56,529 nt of DNA from Bifidobacterium rousetti (GCF_008698235.1 NZ_PEBH01000008.1:1-56529), one strand, 5' to 3'; shown: positions 1 to 7,424, counted from the stretch's first letter. Numbers and translations: made by a program. Notes: generated by a model from the letters alone, not told the origin.

Positions 1-102
1 GTTCTTATGACGGAACCCGCTTGACCGCGGGATGCGCTTTCGCTGCCCGAAGAGGGCAAAAAACACAATCGGCATTTCTAGACCAGTCAAGGAGCACACG
101 CC
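1..102 (+). promoter_or_regulatory. Type-2 structured leader (partial) of the first small gene
   Basis: This leader shares an almost identical layout with 654-754: GTTC/GAAC hairpin, CCCGC/GCGGG hairpin around TTGACC, then a short hairpin with loop GAAGA and an A-rich run before AAGGAG. The last hairpin is GCCC/GGGC here and CGACC/GGTCG in the second copy, which suggests a conserved folded RNA. Its 5' part is cut by the window start. Confidence 0.55.
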
Positions 103-345
103 ATGTGGGACTTCATCAACACCATCCTGTTCACCGAAAACCTCGACGGCGAAACCGTCGCCGGCACCATGCTGTTCGCCGCGCTCGTGGTCGCGCCGTT
201 CGGCCTCGCCGCCATCGTCGACATGATCCGCCACCCCGACCAGTACCGGCACACCGCCAGGCACGCCTCCGACACCGAGATGCCGCCCACCTACGACAGC
301 CCCGAACGCCGCGCCCGAGTCCTCGAACGCCGAGGCCGCAACTGA
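103..345 (+). CDS. Small single-pass membrane protein, unknown function
   Basis: This 80-residue protein starts at ATG after AAGGAG (spacing about 8). Residues 20-45 form one hydrophobic segment (GTMLFAALVVAPFGLAAIV), followed by a polar, arginine-rich C-terminus. That suggests a single membrane helix with a cytoplasmic tail. It is the first gene in an array of small single-gene units, and shares its leader type only with the next gene. I do not recognise the family. Its place near a MobF relaxase suggests a plasmid establishment or entry-related role, which is inference only. Confidence 0.7.
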   Translation: MWDFINTILFTENLDGETVAGTMLFAALVVAPFGLAAIVDMIRHPDQYRHTARHASDTEMPPTYDSPERRARVLERRGRN

Positions 346-653
346 ACCGCAACCCACGGGATGCGGGACCCTACGGGGCCCCGCGCCGAACGGATGCGAC
401 CGCATCGGCCACCCCCAATAGGGATGGCCTCGCGGCCGCAGCCCCGGCGGGCCAGGGGCCCCGCCCCCGGCACCCCCGACGGGGACACCCCGAACCCCGC
501 AGCCCGCACGCCCGCCACGCGGGCGCGACGGGACCCGACGGAGCCCCGCCAAGGCGGGGCCCTCCCACATCTCTCTTTTCGTCCTCTTCGGACGCGGACA
601 GCCTACCCGCGCCGGCGAACCCGTCAACGCCCCCACACGACCAAAGGTCGGTG
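346..653. other. GC-rich gene-free spacer with several hairpins
   Basis: No convincing gene is seen. The stretch is very GC-rich and full of short inverted repeats. The clearest is GCCCCGCC-AA-GGCGGGGC at 543-560, which could end transcription of the upstream gene although a T-run is only weakly present 15-20 bases later. Frames open here have unlikely arginine/proline-rich composition. Confidence 0.5.
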
Positions 654-754
654 GGTTCTTATGACGGAACCGCCTTGACCGCGGGATACGCATCCGCTCG
701 ACCGAAGAGGTCGAAAAAGCAAATCGTCCTTCCACACAACCAAAGGAGCACACC
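654..754 (+). promoter_or_regulatory. Type-2 structured leader, complete copy
   Basis: Second copy of the leader seen at the window start: GGTTC/GGAACC hairpin, TTGACC inside a GC hairpin, then CGACC-GAAGA-GGTCG, an A-rich run and AAAGGAG before the ATG at 755. The terminal hairpin keeps its GAAGA loop while the stem pairs change, as expected for a conserved RNA fold. Role unknown. Confidence 0.55.
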
Positions 755-1207
755 ATGCGATTCGACGACAGGATCTTCAACGAGATCGACACCATCGACA
801 CCAGCGACTTCCTCAACCCCGACAACCCCGACTATGACGACAACTGGGAAATCCTCGACCAGCTACGCATCCGAGAAGCCGGATACGACCCCGACGACAC
901 CAGCGACCTCACCGACGAGCAACGGCAGGAAATCGACGAAACCGAGATCTACGCCATCCACCGGTTCAGCGTCGACAGCCTCCTCTGGGCCGGCCTGTTC
1001 GAATGGTACCAAGGCAGCCAGGGCATCATCGACCACGTACGCTCCGCGATCCTCGACCGCAGGGACGGATACATCTACGGAGGATCCATCTGGTTCGTGA
1101 GCGGCATCGGCTACGACTGGATCGACAACGACCTGCTCGGCGGCAACGGCAGCGGCGAAACCCGCAAACGGTTCATCGACATGCTCAACACCAACCCGCA
1201 ACACTGA
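755..1207 (+). CDS. Acidic small protein, unknown function
   Basis: A 150-residue, strongly acidic protein (many Asp/Glu across residues 1-75) with a tryptophan/tyrosine-rich second half (LLWAGLFEWYQGSQG, GSIWFVSGIGYDWID). ATG follows AAAGGAG. It sits in its own transcription unit with a type-2 leader and a terminator at 1227-1258. I do not recognise the family. The charge profile recalls DNA-mimic antirestriction proteins, which are common near conjugation origins, but no ArdA signature is visible, so that is only a suggestion. Confidence 0.75.
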   Translation: MRFDDRIFNEIDTIDTSDFLNPDNPDYDDNWEILDQLRIREAGYDPDDTSDLTDEQRQEIDETEIYAIHRFSVDSLLWAGLFEWYQGSQGIIDHVRSAILDRRDGYIYGGSIWFVSGIGYDWIDNDLLGGNGSGETRKRFIDMLNTNPQH

Positions 1208-1226
1208 TGTGACGGCAACAGGCACA

Positions 1227-1258
1227 GGGCCGGCCTCCCCAACAAGGGAGACCGGCCC
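1227..1258 (+). terminator. Terminator of the acidic-protein gene
   Basis: GGGCCGG-CTCCC / GGGAG-CCGGCCC stem with a short loop, 20 bases after the stop codon. The T-run is weak (CTTCGC). Confidence 0.6.
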
Positions 1259-1318
1259 CTTCGCATACCAGACGAACAGACGGCAACAGGGGAGAGGTGT
1301 CCGACAGTGGGACACGCA

Positions 1319-1507
1319 TCACGGGGTTCCGGCGCACCAGACGAACCAGGCCCGCAAGAAGGAACAGGCCCGACCGGGTTCCGCAGCCGTCCCGGCATGG
1401 GAGGCCGGCGGCCCATCCACATGGAGAGCACCGGTGCACGACTCCCCGGCATGGAGTGATGCGAAGAACCATCCGGGATACGGCGCGGCACCCGTCGTGG
1501 AACCCAT
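1319..1507 (-). repeat. Inverted degenerate copy of the gene at 1669 (unit 1 left arm)
   Basis: Read on the - strand, this begins with an AAAGGACC ribosome-site-like run and ATG, and its start encodes MGSTT...YPGWFFASLHAGE. The + strand gene across the palindrome encodes MSSTT...YPGRLFALLHAVE. The frame stays open for 62 codons but quickly loses similarity. I treat it as the diverged arm of an inverted repeat rather than a functional gene. Confidence 0.7.
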
Positions 1508-1668
1508 TTCATGGTCCTTTCCGGCTTGAAGCCTTCAGCACCATGGCATGTCGGGCGTCCGGCGTCAACCCGGCCCGCACAACCCGCAAGCGGGGAGCGT
1601 TCCGGGTTGACACCGGCCACCCGCCACGCCGACCACGGTGCCGTCTTCAAACCAGAAAGGACCACGAA
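1508..1668. promoter_or_regulatory. Palindromic leader, unit 1
   Basis: Start-codon-to-start-codon palindrome of 161 bp. The core at 1564-1611 is GTCAACCCGG...CCGGGTTGAC enclosing CCCGC-AA-GCGGG. The + side carries a perfect TTGACA (-35-like) and CCAGAAAGGACC before the ATG at 1669, and the - side mirrors it. This is one of eight such leaders of 159-167 bp. Confidence 0.75.
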
Positions 1669-1773
1669 ATGTCTTCCACGACCCTCTTCCTCACCTACCC
1701 CGGACGCCTCTTCGCATTACTCCACGCCGTGGAGCCCCTGTACCTGATCTCCAAGTGGATGAGCGGCTTATGA
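1669..1773 (+). CDS. 34-residue protein, probably truncated member of the small-gene family
   Basis: ATG follows CAGAAAGGACCACGAA. The product, MSSTTLFLTYPGRL..., matches the opening of neighbouring members (MSSTTTQ..., MTSTTTQ...) and then stops after a tryptophan-containing segment. A 9-bp stem (CCGGGTCCG/CGGACCCGG, 1806-1831) follows as possible terminator. It is either a remnant of a longer gene or a real micro-protein. Its leader and ribosome site are as intact as those of the full-length genes, so expression is plausible. Confidence 0.5.
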   Translation: MSSTTLFLTYPGRLFALLHAVEPLYLISKWMSGL

Positions 1774-1984
1774 CCCCTCCACGCCGTGACATCCTTGCAA
1801 CCCGACCGGGTCCGTCTCTCCTGCGGACCCGGTTCACCTCGTCCGCCGAAACCCCTATCATCCACAGACACCGGCACGACACAAGCACAGGTGGCAAAAG
1901 AACAGCGGACACCTGCGGTGACGAGCACACAAGGAGGACCCGAAGACCCACCCCCACAGGGCCACCGTCCGTCCGGCCACGAAC

Positions 1985-2357
1985 TGCATCGGCACACGCC
2001 GAATTGCGAGACCACGCGGACAGCTCGCGTCCCCCGTCCCCGAACATCCCGCGCACATGCAGCCAGGACCGTCCAATACCATAGCCGGACCCTGCTTGAC
2101 CAGTCCGCCGACACCGTCCAACACGATCCCGTCGATGAAGCCGAAGCAGATGAAGCGGACGGCGAGGCCGCGGACACCATGTCCACCACCTTGCCGCACC
2201 CGCCATCCATATAGACGGACACCGTCCCGACGCCGCCCGCGTCCCCGATCCGTGCGGTAGCCGTCCGGGCCCCGTCGACCGCAGCCCGTTCGACGCCACT
2301 CAGGTGGAGCCTGGACGTTCCGAGGCGCCACCGGGCTTGTGCGGCCGCACTGTCCAC
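1985..2357 (-). repeat. Inverted degenerate copy of the gene at 2521 (unit 2 left arm)
   Basis: Read on the - strand, this aligns over most of its length to the 423-bp gene at 2521. Shared blocks include GGAACGTCCAG, CTCGCCxTCCxCTxCATCT and the end TCTCGCA-TTC. The start codon is GTG instead of ATG and reading frames are broken by small indels. Substitutions relative to the gene are mostly A-to-G and C-to-T. It is the clearest long example of a gene-specific inverted copy. Confidence 0.8.
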
Positions 2358-2520
2358 TGTCGCTGTCCCTTCCTGTTTGGAACTCCCGCCATCATGACAT
2401 CCCGCCCGCCGGCCGTCAACCGAGCTCACGCGCCCAAAGGGCCCCCGCGTGTTCCCGGTTGACAACCGACAGCCAGGACGCCCCTCGGCTCCCGTCTCCA
2501 AACAGAAAGGAACAGCGACA
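2358..2520. promoter_or_regulatory. Palindromic leader, unit 2
   Basis: 163 bp between the two facing starts. The core at 2415-2463 pairs GTCAACC..GGTTGAC and encloses CACGCG-CCC-AAA-GGG-CCCC-CGCGTG, a different inner stem from unit 1 with the pairing kept. TTGACA lies on the + side, and CAGAAAGGAACAGCGACA precedes the ATG. Confidence 0.75.
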
Positions 2521-2943
2521 ATGTCCAGCACGACCACCCAATCCCTCTTCTTCCCCCTCGGAACGTCCAGCCTCTTCCCCCTGAGCGCCGTCGAAGGGCA
2601 GCTTGTGATCGAACAGGTCCCGGACGGAGGCTACCGCGCCTGGATCGTGGACGGGATCGGCGACCTCTGGCCGGCCTCCATCTACATGGAAGGCAGGCCC
2701 TGCGACAAGGAGGATGAGCACGGCGTCCGCAGGGACCTCGCCATCCCCTCCATCTACATCGACCTCATCAACAAGATCATGCTGTCCGGCGCCGGCAAAC
2801 TGCTCAAGGAGGATCCCACCTACGGCATCGGACTGACCTACCTGAATGTCCGCAGGATGCTCAGGGACAGGGAGCCCCTCACCATCCACGAGCTCTCGCA
2901 GTTCAGCCTGTACCAATACGATCCGCAGCCGGTCGAACAGTGA
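2521..2943 (+). CDS. Small-array family protein, unknown function
   Basis: 140 residues, starting MSSTTTQSLFFPLGT after CAGAAAGGAACAGCGACA. It shares with the proteins at 3398, 4434 and 6834 a common plan: an MxxTT opening, an xxIEG/xxVEG-x-L step near residue 25, a GGYRAWIxDxxGxxWP block near 45, an IPxIxxDxxN block, and GLTYxxxxxxxF near the C-terminus. The family is not one I can name. No signal peptide or membrane segment is seen, so a cytoplasmic protein is likely. It is monocistronic, between its palindromic leader and a strong terminator. Confidence 0.8.
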   Translation: MSSTTTQSLFFPLGTSSLFPLSAVEGQLVIEQVPDGGYRAWIVDGIGDLWPASIYMEGRPCDKEDEHGVRRDLAIPSIYIDLINKIMLSGAGKLLKEDPTYGIGLTYLNVRRMLRDREPLTIHELSQFSLYQYDPQPVEQ

Positions 2944-2949
2944 CCCCAT

Positions 2950-2984
2950 GGGGGAGGGCCTTCGGGCCCTCCCCCCTTTTTTTT
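2950..2984 (+). terminator. Rho-independent terminator
   Basis: GGGGGAGGGCC/GGGCCCTCCCCC stem with a TTC loop followed by eight T residues, directly after the stop codon of the gene at 2521. Confidence 0.95.
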
Positions 2985-3093
2985 CTCGTAACCGTCCTCC
3001 CGTGGCACGGACTCACAGGACCACGCCACAGGAACGGCCGCGAGGCACCGTCACGAGAAAACGTGCGAAGCCGCACCCCGGACACCTCGCATG

Positions 3094-3237
3094 CTACAGA
3101 CACGACACCGGCCGTCGCCCCCGATACCCCCACGTGGCAGCCGACCTGACCCGATCCGCCACGCCCATCGATGCCACCCATGGGCTGAGCCTGGACATCA
3201 CGATGGACCACAGGGTGCGGGCGATCGCGCCGCCCAT
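3094..3237 (-). repeat. Inverted degenerate copy of the gene at 3398 (unit 3 left arm)
   Basis: A 47-codon open frame on the - strand begins ATGGGCGGCGCG after AGGAAGGGGCAACGGCC, mirroring AGAAAGGAACAACGACA-ATG of the + gene. Nucleotide similarity continues through TCCAGxxTCA...GCxATCGA. Of the 16 differences I counted over the first 46 aligned bases, 9 are A-to-G and 2 C-to-T, with none at G. Confidence 0.75.
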
Positions 3238-3397
3238 GGCCGTTGCCCCTTCCTGGTTGAAGACTTCGCCATCATGACGCCCCGCCCGCCGGCCGTCAAC
3301 CGGCCCGCACAACCCGCAAGCGGGGTGCGTTCCGGTTGACAACCGACAGCCAGGACGCCCATCGGCTCCCGTCTCCAAACAGAAAGGAACAACGACA
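3238..3397. promoter_or_regulatory. Palindromic leader, unit 3
   Basis: 160 bp. The core at 3295-3340 is GTCAACCGG...CCGGTTGAC with inner CCCGC-AA-GCGGG. TTGACA and a conserved downstream block lie on the + side, with CAGAAAGGAACAACGACA before the ATG at 3398. Confidence 0.75.
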
Positions 3398-3787
3398 ATG
3401 ACCAGCACGACCACCCAATCCCGCAACCTTTGCCTCGGAAATTCCAGCTTCAACTCCCTGAACGCCATCGAAGGATCGGTCCTCCTCGAAGAGTCACCCA
3501 ACGGCTGCTACAGCGTCCGTGTCATCGACCGACACGGCATCGACTGGACCGCGTCCGTCCCCAAGGACGCGTGGTCCAGGGAAGTGGACGCCAACCTCGC
3601 CGTCCCGACCGTCCTCACCGACGTCAACCACCTGGTCGAACACGGCCCGATCCACGGTGTGAAAGTCCTCGAGGATACCGTCTCCTATTACGACGAAGCC
3701 CACGATCGTCCCGTTCACGGGCTGACCTACTACCGCATCAACGACAGGGCGTTCGACGACCTGACCGACAACGACCCCGAATTCTGA
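3398..3787 (+). CDS. Small-array family protein, unknown function
   Basis: 129 residues, opening MTSTTTQSRNLCLGNSSF. It is closest to the gene at 2521 over the first 12 codons and to the gene at 6834 later on (NLAVPTVLTDVN, GLTYYRINDxxF). The block SVRVIDRHGIDWTASVP corresponds to the YRAWIxDxxGxxWP block of its relatives. It is cytoplasmic by appearance and acidic at the C-terminus. It is a single-gene unit with palindromic leader and terminator. Function unknown. Confidence 0.8.
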   Translation: MTSTTTQSRNLCLGNSSFNSLNAIEGSVLLEESPNGCYSVRVIDRHGIDWTASVPKDAWSREVDANLAVPTVLTDVNHLVEHGPIHGVKVLEDTVSYYDEAHDRPVHGLTYYRINDRAFDDLTDNDPEF

Positions 3788-3797
3788 CCGATCCATC

Positions 3798-3822
3798 GGG
3801 CGGGCCGCAAGGCCCGCCCCTT
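3798..3822 (+). terminator. Terminator
   Basis: GGGCGGGCC-GCAA-GGCCCGCCC stem followed by TT, eleven bases after the stop of the gene at 3398. Confidence 0.8.
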
Positions 3823-4089
3823 CCCATGATCTACTACCACGCCAGAAGGCCGCAGACGCGAAAAGAATCCTGCGGCAGGGAAGACGAATGCGCCCGTCGG
3901 CGTCTGACACGTAACCCCCCGACTCCATGACGTCGCCGCGAAGAAGCACCAGCCGGCACCCGCCGTCCGGCGGCACGGGAACCGAGGGTCCACGGCAGGC
4001 ATCCGCGCCGTGGAAAGCAATGTGATGGCCCCGGTGCCGATCTCAAACGCCTATGGTCATGGACGACGGTTGACGCCATGGCTTCCGGC

Positions 4090-4271
4090 CTTGAACCACG
4101 AGACCTACCCGAACGGTGGGGATCCGCATGCATGTCCAAGGATACGACGGCACCCGCGGCCCACGGGAACCCGGTCCAGGCATGAAGGCCCCTTCGACGG
4201 TCGAGCCAATGGGCAAGGAAAGCGAAGCCCGGACTGCAGTCGCAGCAGACACACCGGGCCGCAGGAACCAT
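4090..4271 (-). repeat. Inverted degenerate copy of the gene at 4434 (unit 4 left arm)
   Basis: Starts with ATGGTTCCTGCGGCC on the - strand, against ATGATTCCCACGACC in the gene, and continues with TGTCTGCTGCGACTGCAGTC against CACCTGCTACGACTACAGTC. In that 20-base block every difference is A-to-G or C-to-T. Further down, single-base bulges appear but blocks such as TCGAAGG and CCTTCAT remain. The left end is approximate. Confidence 0.8.
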
Positions 4272-4433
4272 CGCCGTCGGCCCTTCCTGGTTGAAGACGC
4301 GGACACCATGGCATCCCGTCCGCCGGCCGTCAACCGGCCCGCACAACCCGCAAGCGGGGAGCGTTCCGGTTGACAACCACCGTCCGGCACGCCTTGGCCC
4401 GACATGTCTCCAACCAGAAAGGACCAACGACAA
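4272..4433. promoter_or_regulatory. Palindromic leader, unit 4
   Basis: 162 bp. The core at 4329-4374 is GTCAACCGG...CCGGTTGAC with inner CCCGC-AA-GCGGG. TTGACA sits on the + side (TTGACG on the - side), followed by GGCACGCC, then CCAGAAAGGACCAACGACA and ATG at 4434. Confidence 0.75.
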
Positions 4434-4831
4434 TGATTCCCACGACCCTCACCTGCTACGACTACAGTCCGATCTCGCTCTGGCCCACGGCCACCATCGA
4501 AGGAACCTTCATCCTCGAACCGGCGCCCGAATGGGGCGGCTACCGCGCATGGATCATGGACAGCATCGGAACCCGCTGGCCGGTGTCCGTCCTGCCGCCG
4601 TTCAAGCCCGGAGCCGAAAGCGCCAACCTCGTCATCCCGACCATCTACATCGAGATCAACGACCTGCTGCAGCATCACATCGACTTCCACGTCACGATGC
4701 TGCATGTGGAACCCGGCTTCGATTTCCGCAGCCGCAAGACCGGCGGCTACGGGCTGACCTACTACCGCGTCGACGACAAGGCGTTCGAGGAATACCTGGC
4801 CACGGCCGAAGCGGCCGACCCCCGGTTCTGA
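4434..4831 (+). CDS. Small-array family protein, unknown function
   Basis: 132 residues, beginning MIPTTLTCYDYSPISLWP. It shows the family plan: TIEGTFILE at about 23-31, GGYRAWIMDSIGTRWPVSV at about 39-57, NLVIPTIYIEIN at about 69-80, and GYGLTYYRVDDKAFEEYL near the C-terminus. No signal peptide or transmembrane helix is seen. It is a single-gene unit with a strong terminator. Family unknown to me. Confidence 0.8.
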
Positions 4832-4843
4832 CCCACGCCTCCC

Positions 4844-4874
4844 GGGGCGGGCCGCAAAGCCCGCCCCTTTTTTT
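4844..4874 (+). terminator. Rho-independent terminator
   Basis: GGGGCGGGC-CGCAAA-GCCCGCCCC stem followed by seven T residues. Confidence 0.95.
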
Positions 4875-4958
4875 CCTGTTGTCCCGTGACCGACAGGGCG
4901 CACGCACGCCTGATAGCAGCGCACACGATCCGGTGGGGGAGCCGTCCCGTCCGGACCG

Positions 4959-5024
4959 TCACCACCGTTCCTCCACATCCTGCCAAGGACCGGTGAAGGG
5001 TGCCGTCCGGTTCCCGCCGCCCAT
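4959..5024 (-). repeat. Inverted degenerate copy of the gene at 5184 (unit 5 left arm)
   Basis: A 21-codon frame, MGGGNRTAPFTGPWQDVEERW, faces the + gene encoding MDSRNLDHSTVATDPWQDVAELDR. TTGGCAGGATGTGG is identical in both. In the first 37 aligned bases I count seven A-to-G, one C-to-G and no change at any G. Confidence 0.8.
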
Positions 5025-5183
5025 TTTCGTTCCCTTCCCGCCCGAAGCCGACACAGCATGGCATACCGTCCGGACGGCGTCAACCGGCCCACGCCACCCC
5101 AAGGGGCCCCGGCGTGTTCCGGTTGACACCGCCCGAACGGCACGCCCCGCCGCGAACCGTCTTCGACCAGAAAGGAAACGAAA
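5025..5183. promoter_or_regulatory. Palindromic leader, unit 5
   Basis: 159 bp. The core at 5079-5127 is GTCAACCGG...CCGGTTGAC, with inner ACGCC/GGCGT plus CCCC-AA-GGGG. Unit 6 has ACGCG/CGCGT at the same place, so the stem pair is exchanged with pairing kept. CCAGAAAGGAAACGAAA precedes ATG. Confidence 0.75.
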
Positions 5184-5360
5184 ATGGACAGCAGGAACCT
5201 CGATCACAGCACCGTCGCCACCGACCCTTGGCAGGATGTGGCGGAACTCGACCGCATCGAACGAGACGACCACACCCTCGCCAGCCTCGGCTACGACAGC
5301 CTCGACCAGCTCGAACGGCAGGGGGTCGGCATCGACCCCTGGAAGGAGGTGCTCAAGTAA
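5184..5360 (+). CDS. 58-residue acidic protein, unknown function
   Basis: MDSRNLDHSTVATDPWQDVAELDR... ending GIDPWKEVLK. It is short, soluble and acidic, and contains two DPW motifs. ATG follows CAGAAAGGAAACGAAA. It is flanked by a palindromic leader and a terminator like the other array genes, and is too short to assign. It does not share the YRAWI/GLTY blocks, so the leader type serves unrelated genes. Confidence 0.75.
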   Translation: MDSRNLDHSTVATDPWQDVAELDRIERDDHTLASLGYDSLDQLERQGVGIDPWKEVLK

Positions 5361-5366
5361 CCCACA

Positions 5367-5396
5367 GGGCGGGAGCCACAAGCTCCCGCCCTTTTC
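5367..5396 (+). terminator. Rho-independent terminator
   Basis: GGGCGGGAGC-CACAA-GCTCCCGCCC followed by TTTTCC. Confidence 0.92.
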
Positions 5397-5516
5397 CTAT
5401 GTCAACCCCCCACGCCAAAACGACCTTCCCCCTTTAGACAGGCAAACGCAAAGAACACAAAAACGCCGGCAGCATCGGCAGTCAGGACACGGCGCCTTTC
5501 GCAGGTTTGCTCACGT

Positions 5517-5574
5517 ACCGTCAGTGAACCGCTCACTTACCGTCAGTGAGAGGCATTGAGAGGGTAAGTGAGCG
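5517..5574. repeat. Perfect 12-bp inverted repeat with overlapping 11-bp direct repeat
   Basis: CGCTCACTTACC (5530-5541) and GGTAAGTGAGCG (5563-5574) are exact reverse complements 21 bp apart. ACCGTCAGTGA occurs at 5517-5527 and again at 5539-5549. It lies in the spacer between the unit 5 terminator and the unit 6 left arm. It could be a protein-binding or recombination site. No function is visible. Confidence 0.6.
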
Positions 5575-5639
5575 ACCTCGCCATCATCCGTTGGCCGATG
5601 ATCCGGGACAGGCCCAGACGGTGGATGGTGACGGAGGTC

Positions 5640-5867
5640 GAGCAAAGGAGCCCGTCGATGTCGTCCTGGGAGCGTCGATGGGGATCCTGCCATACAAGCC
5701 GACCATGGCGGCGGGCACAGGCGATCGGGGCTGACACCGTCGAGGGATCCGACGTGTTCCCGGATGCGGCACTGTTCCGCAGGAAGGCCGTCAGCGGATG
5801 TCCCGATGCCGGGGAGCGTCCGGACATCCCGCCGCAGGGCCGGCCGCAGGACAGTGGAGGCATTCAC
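5640..5867 (-). repeat. Inverted degenerate copy of the gene at 6035 (unit 6 left arm)
   Basis: On the - strand GGGAAGGACGGACGGC-GTGAATGCC faces GGAAAGGACGAACATC-ATGAACACC of the gene. Similarity is patchier afterwards but reappears around CCGCC..TCGGCTxGxAT..CAGxATxCCCA. The left end is approximate and this is one of the weaker arms. Confidence 0.6.
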
Positions 5868-6034
5868 GCCGTCCGTCCTTCCCGATCGGTTTACTGGCGC
5901 ACCCTGGCATGCCGGCCGCACAGGCGTCAACCGGCCCACGCGCCCCAAAGGGGCCCCCGCGTGTTCCGGTTGACACCTGCACGACCGGCACGCCTTGGCG
6001 GGAGGCCGTAAACCAACCGGAAAGGACGAACATC
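5868..6034. promoter_or_regulatory. Palindromic leader, unit 6
   Basis: 167 bp. The core at 5926-5974 is GTCAACCGG...CCGGTTGAC with inner CACGCG-CCCC-AAA-GGGG-CCCC-CGCGTG. The + side carries TTGACA and CCGGAAAGGACGAACATC before ATG 6035. Confidence 0.75.
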
Positions 6035-6328
6035 ATGAACACCACCACCATCCCCAGCACCCAGACCCGCGACAGGATCTCCAACCGCTACATCGACCTT
6101 CAGGGCAGGCTCCGCAACGCCCGCGCGATCCAGGGCGACAATCCCGGCAGCACGTGGGACGCCTTCGACGGCGAGGGCCGCCGGATCGGCTGGATCACCA
6201 GCATGCCCACCACCGGCAAGGTCTACTCGTACGGCACGAACCCGCAAACCGGCGCCTGCGTGGACGACACCGTCGAACAGGCGCTGCGAACCCTCATCAA
6301 CCCCCACGCCAGCCTGATCTTCGGCTGA
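6035..6328 (+). CDS. 97-residue protein, unknown function
   Basis: MNTTTIPSTQTRDRISNRY... It has a charged helical N-terminal third and a block STWDAFDGEGRRIGWITSM that may correspond loosely to the YRAWI.DxxG block of its neighbours. The second half is KVYSYGTNPQTGACVDDTVEQALRTLI. No membrane segment is present. It is a single-gene unit with strong leader and terminator. Function unknown. Confidence 0.75.
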   Translation: MNTTTIPSTQTRDRISNRYIDLQGRLRNARAIQGDNPGSTWDAFDGEGRRIGWITSMPTTGKVYSYGTNPQTGACVDDTVEQALRTLINPHASLIFG

Positions 6329-6339
6329 CGGTCCCAAGC

Positions 6340-6371
6340 GGGGCGGGAGCCACGGCTCCCGCCCCTTTTTT
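6340..6371 (+). terminator. Rho-independent terminator
   Basis: GGGGCGGGAGC-CACG-GCTCCCGCCCC followed by six T residues. Confidence 0.95.
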
Positions 6372-6479
6372 CCTGCCGTCCCATCTGACCCGCGCATGCA
6401 GCGAGATTCCCGAGCATCAGCGGGGGAAGCCGGGAGATGCCGCAGGCGAGGGGAACGACCGCGTCAAAGCGATTGGGGG

Positions 6480-6673
6480 TGTCGAATGCAGAAAGCGCGG
6501 AAAGGAACGCAGAAAGACCGTGCCTGGCGAAAGCGGCTCGCCGTGGTCCGCGACCCTGATGCAAGACGACCCTGGCCGAAGCAGGACAGTCCCCGTGACA
6601 GGGGAGACGCGTCATGCCGGCAGAGCGAAACGGCTGCTGTCGTGATATCCGAGGAACCGGCCGTATGATCCAC
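6480..6673 (-). repeat. Inverted degenerate copy of the gene at 6834 (unit 7 left arm)
   Basis: On the - strand AGGAAGGGCCGACGGCC-GTGGATCATACGGCC faces AGAAAGGACCAACGACC-ATGAACCACACGACC. The 13 differences I count in the first 44 aligned bases are eight A-to-G, four C-to-T and one A-to-T, with none at G. The left end is approximate. Confidence 0.75.
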
Positions 6674-6833
6674 GGCCGTCGGCCCTTCCTGGTTGAAGAC
6701 CCCGCCATCATGGCACCCCGTACGCCGGCCGTCAACCGGCCCGCACAACCCGCACGCGGGGTGCGTTCCGGTTGACAACCCGCGTCCGGCGTGCCCCTCG
6801 GCTCCCGTCTCCAACCAGAAAGGACCAACGACC
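6674..6833. promoter_or_regulatory. Palindromic leader, unit 7
   Basis: 160 bp. The core at 6731-6776 is GTCAACCGG...CCGGTTGAC with inner CCCGC-AC-GCGGG. TTGACA lies on the + side, and CCAGAAAGGACCAACGACC precedes ATG 6834. Confidence 0.75.
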
Positions 6834-7382
6834 ATGAACCACACGACCAGCACCTTTGTCGCCTACACGTACACCACCCTCCGCCCGTTGCACGATGTAG
6901 ACGGGCTCCTCTACCTCGAACGGCTTCCCCAAGGCCACGGCTACCGCGCCTGGATCAAGGACGGGAACGGCGACCTGAAGCCCGTGTCCGTCGACGCGAC
7001 GAGGCATCCGAACGCCAATCTCGCCATCCCGACCATCCTCACCGATGTCAACAGCCAGATCACGAACGGCGTGATCAAGGTCGCGAAACTCCTCGAGGAA
7101 CCCGTCTCCCGGATCATGCCGGACAACGGGCTGACCTACTACCGGATCAACGACGCATCGTTCACGACCTACGAGCACGACAGCAGGCTCCACCTCATCT
7201 ACCTGCCCTTCAACTGCATCTGGGTCTTCACGACGACCGGACGCGACATCGTCCCGATTCTCGACCAGCGGTACTTCCTCACCCGCGAGGACGCGGCGAA
7301 GGCCCTCGAACCGTTGAACATGCAGCTGCAGCCGGACAACAGCGTCACCACCACTGGCCCCAACCCGTGCGGACAGCGGTGA
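6834..7382 (+). CDS. Largest small-array family protein, unknown function
   Basis: 182 residues. The first 120 follow the family plan: MNHTTSTF opening, DVDGLLYLE, GHGYRAWIKDGNGDLKPVSV, NLAIPTILTDVN, GLTYYRINDASFTTYE. A unique C-terminal extension of about 60 residues follows (LIYLPFNCIWVFTTTGRD...YFLTREDAAKALEPL), possibly a small added domain. It is soluble by appearance. It has its own palindromic leader and terminator. Function unknown. Confidence 0.8.
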   Translation: MNHTTSTFVAYTYTTLRPLHDVDGLLYLERLPQGHGYRAWIKDGNGDLKPVSVDATRHPNANLAIPTILTDVNSQITNGVIKVAKLLEEPVSRIMPDNGLTYYRINDASFTTYEHDSRLHLIYLPFNCIWVFTTTGRDIVPILDQRYFLTREDAAKALEPLNMQLQPDNSVTTTGPNPCGQR

Positions 7383-7396
7383 AACCATCCCACAAA

Positions 7397-7424
7397 GGGC
7401 GGGGATCGCTCCCCGCCCTATTGT
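7397..7424 (+). terminator. Terminator
   Basis: GGGCGGGGA-TCGC-TCCCCGCCC followed by TATTGT. Confidence 0.85.

Noticed and set aside
1695..2537. 280-codon - strand frame upstream of the gene at 2521 as a real gene
   Set aside because: It runs through a leader and a degenerate inverted copy, starts inside the gene on the other strand, and aligns to the + gene only with frame changes.
3834..4433. - strand frame of 199 codons as a real gene
   Set aside because: It crosses the palindromic leader; only its segment from 4271 down resembles the gene at 4434, at DNA level and with indels.
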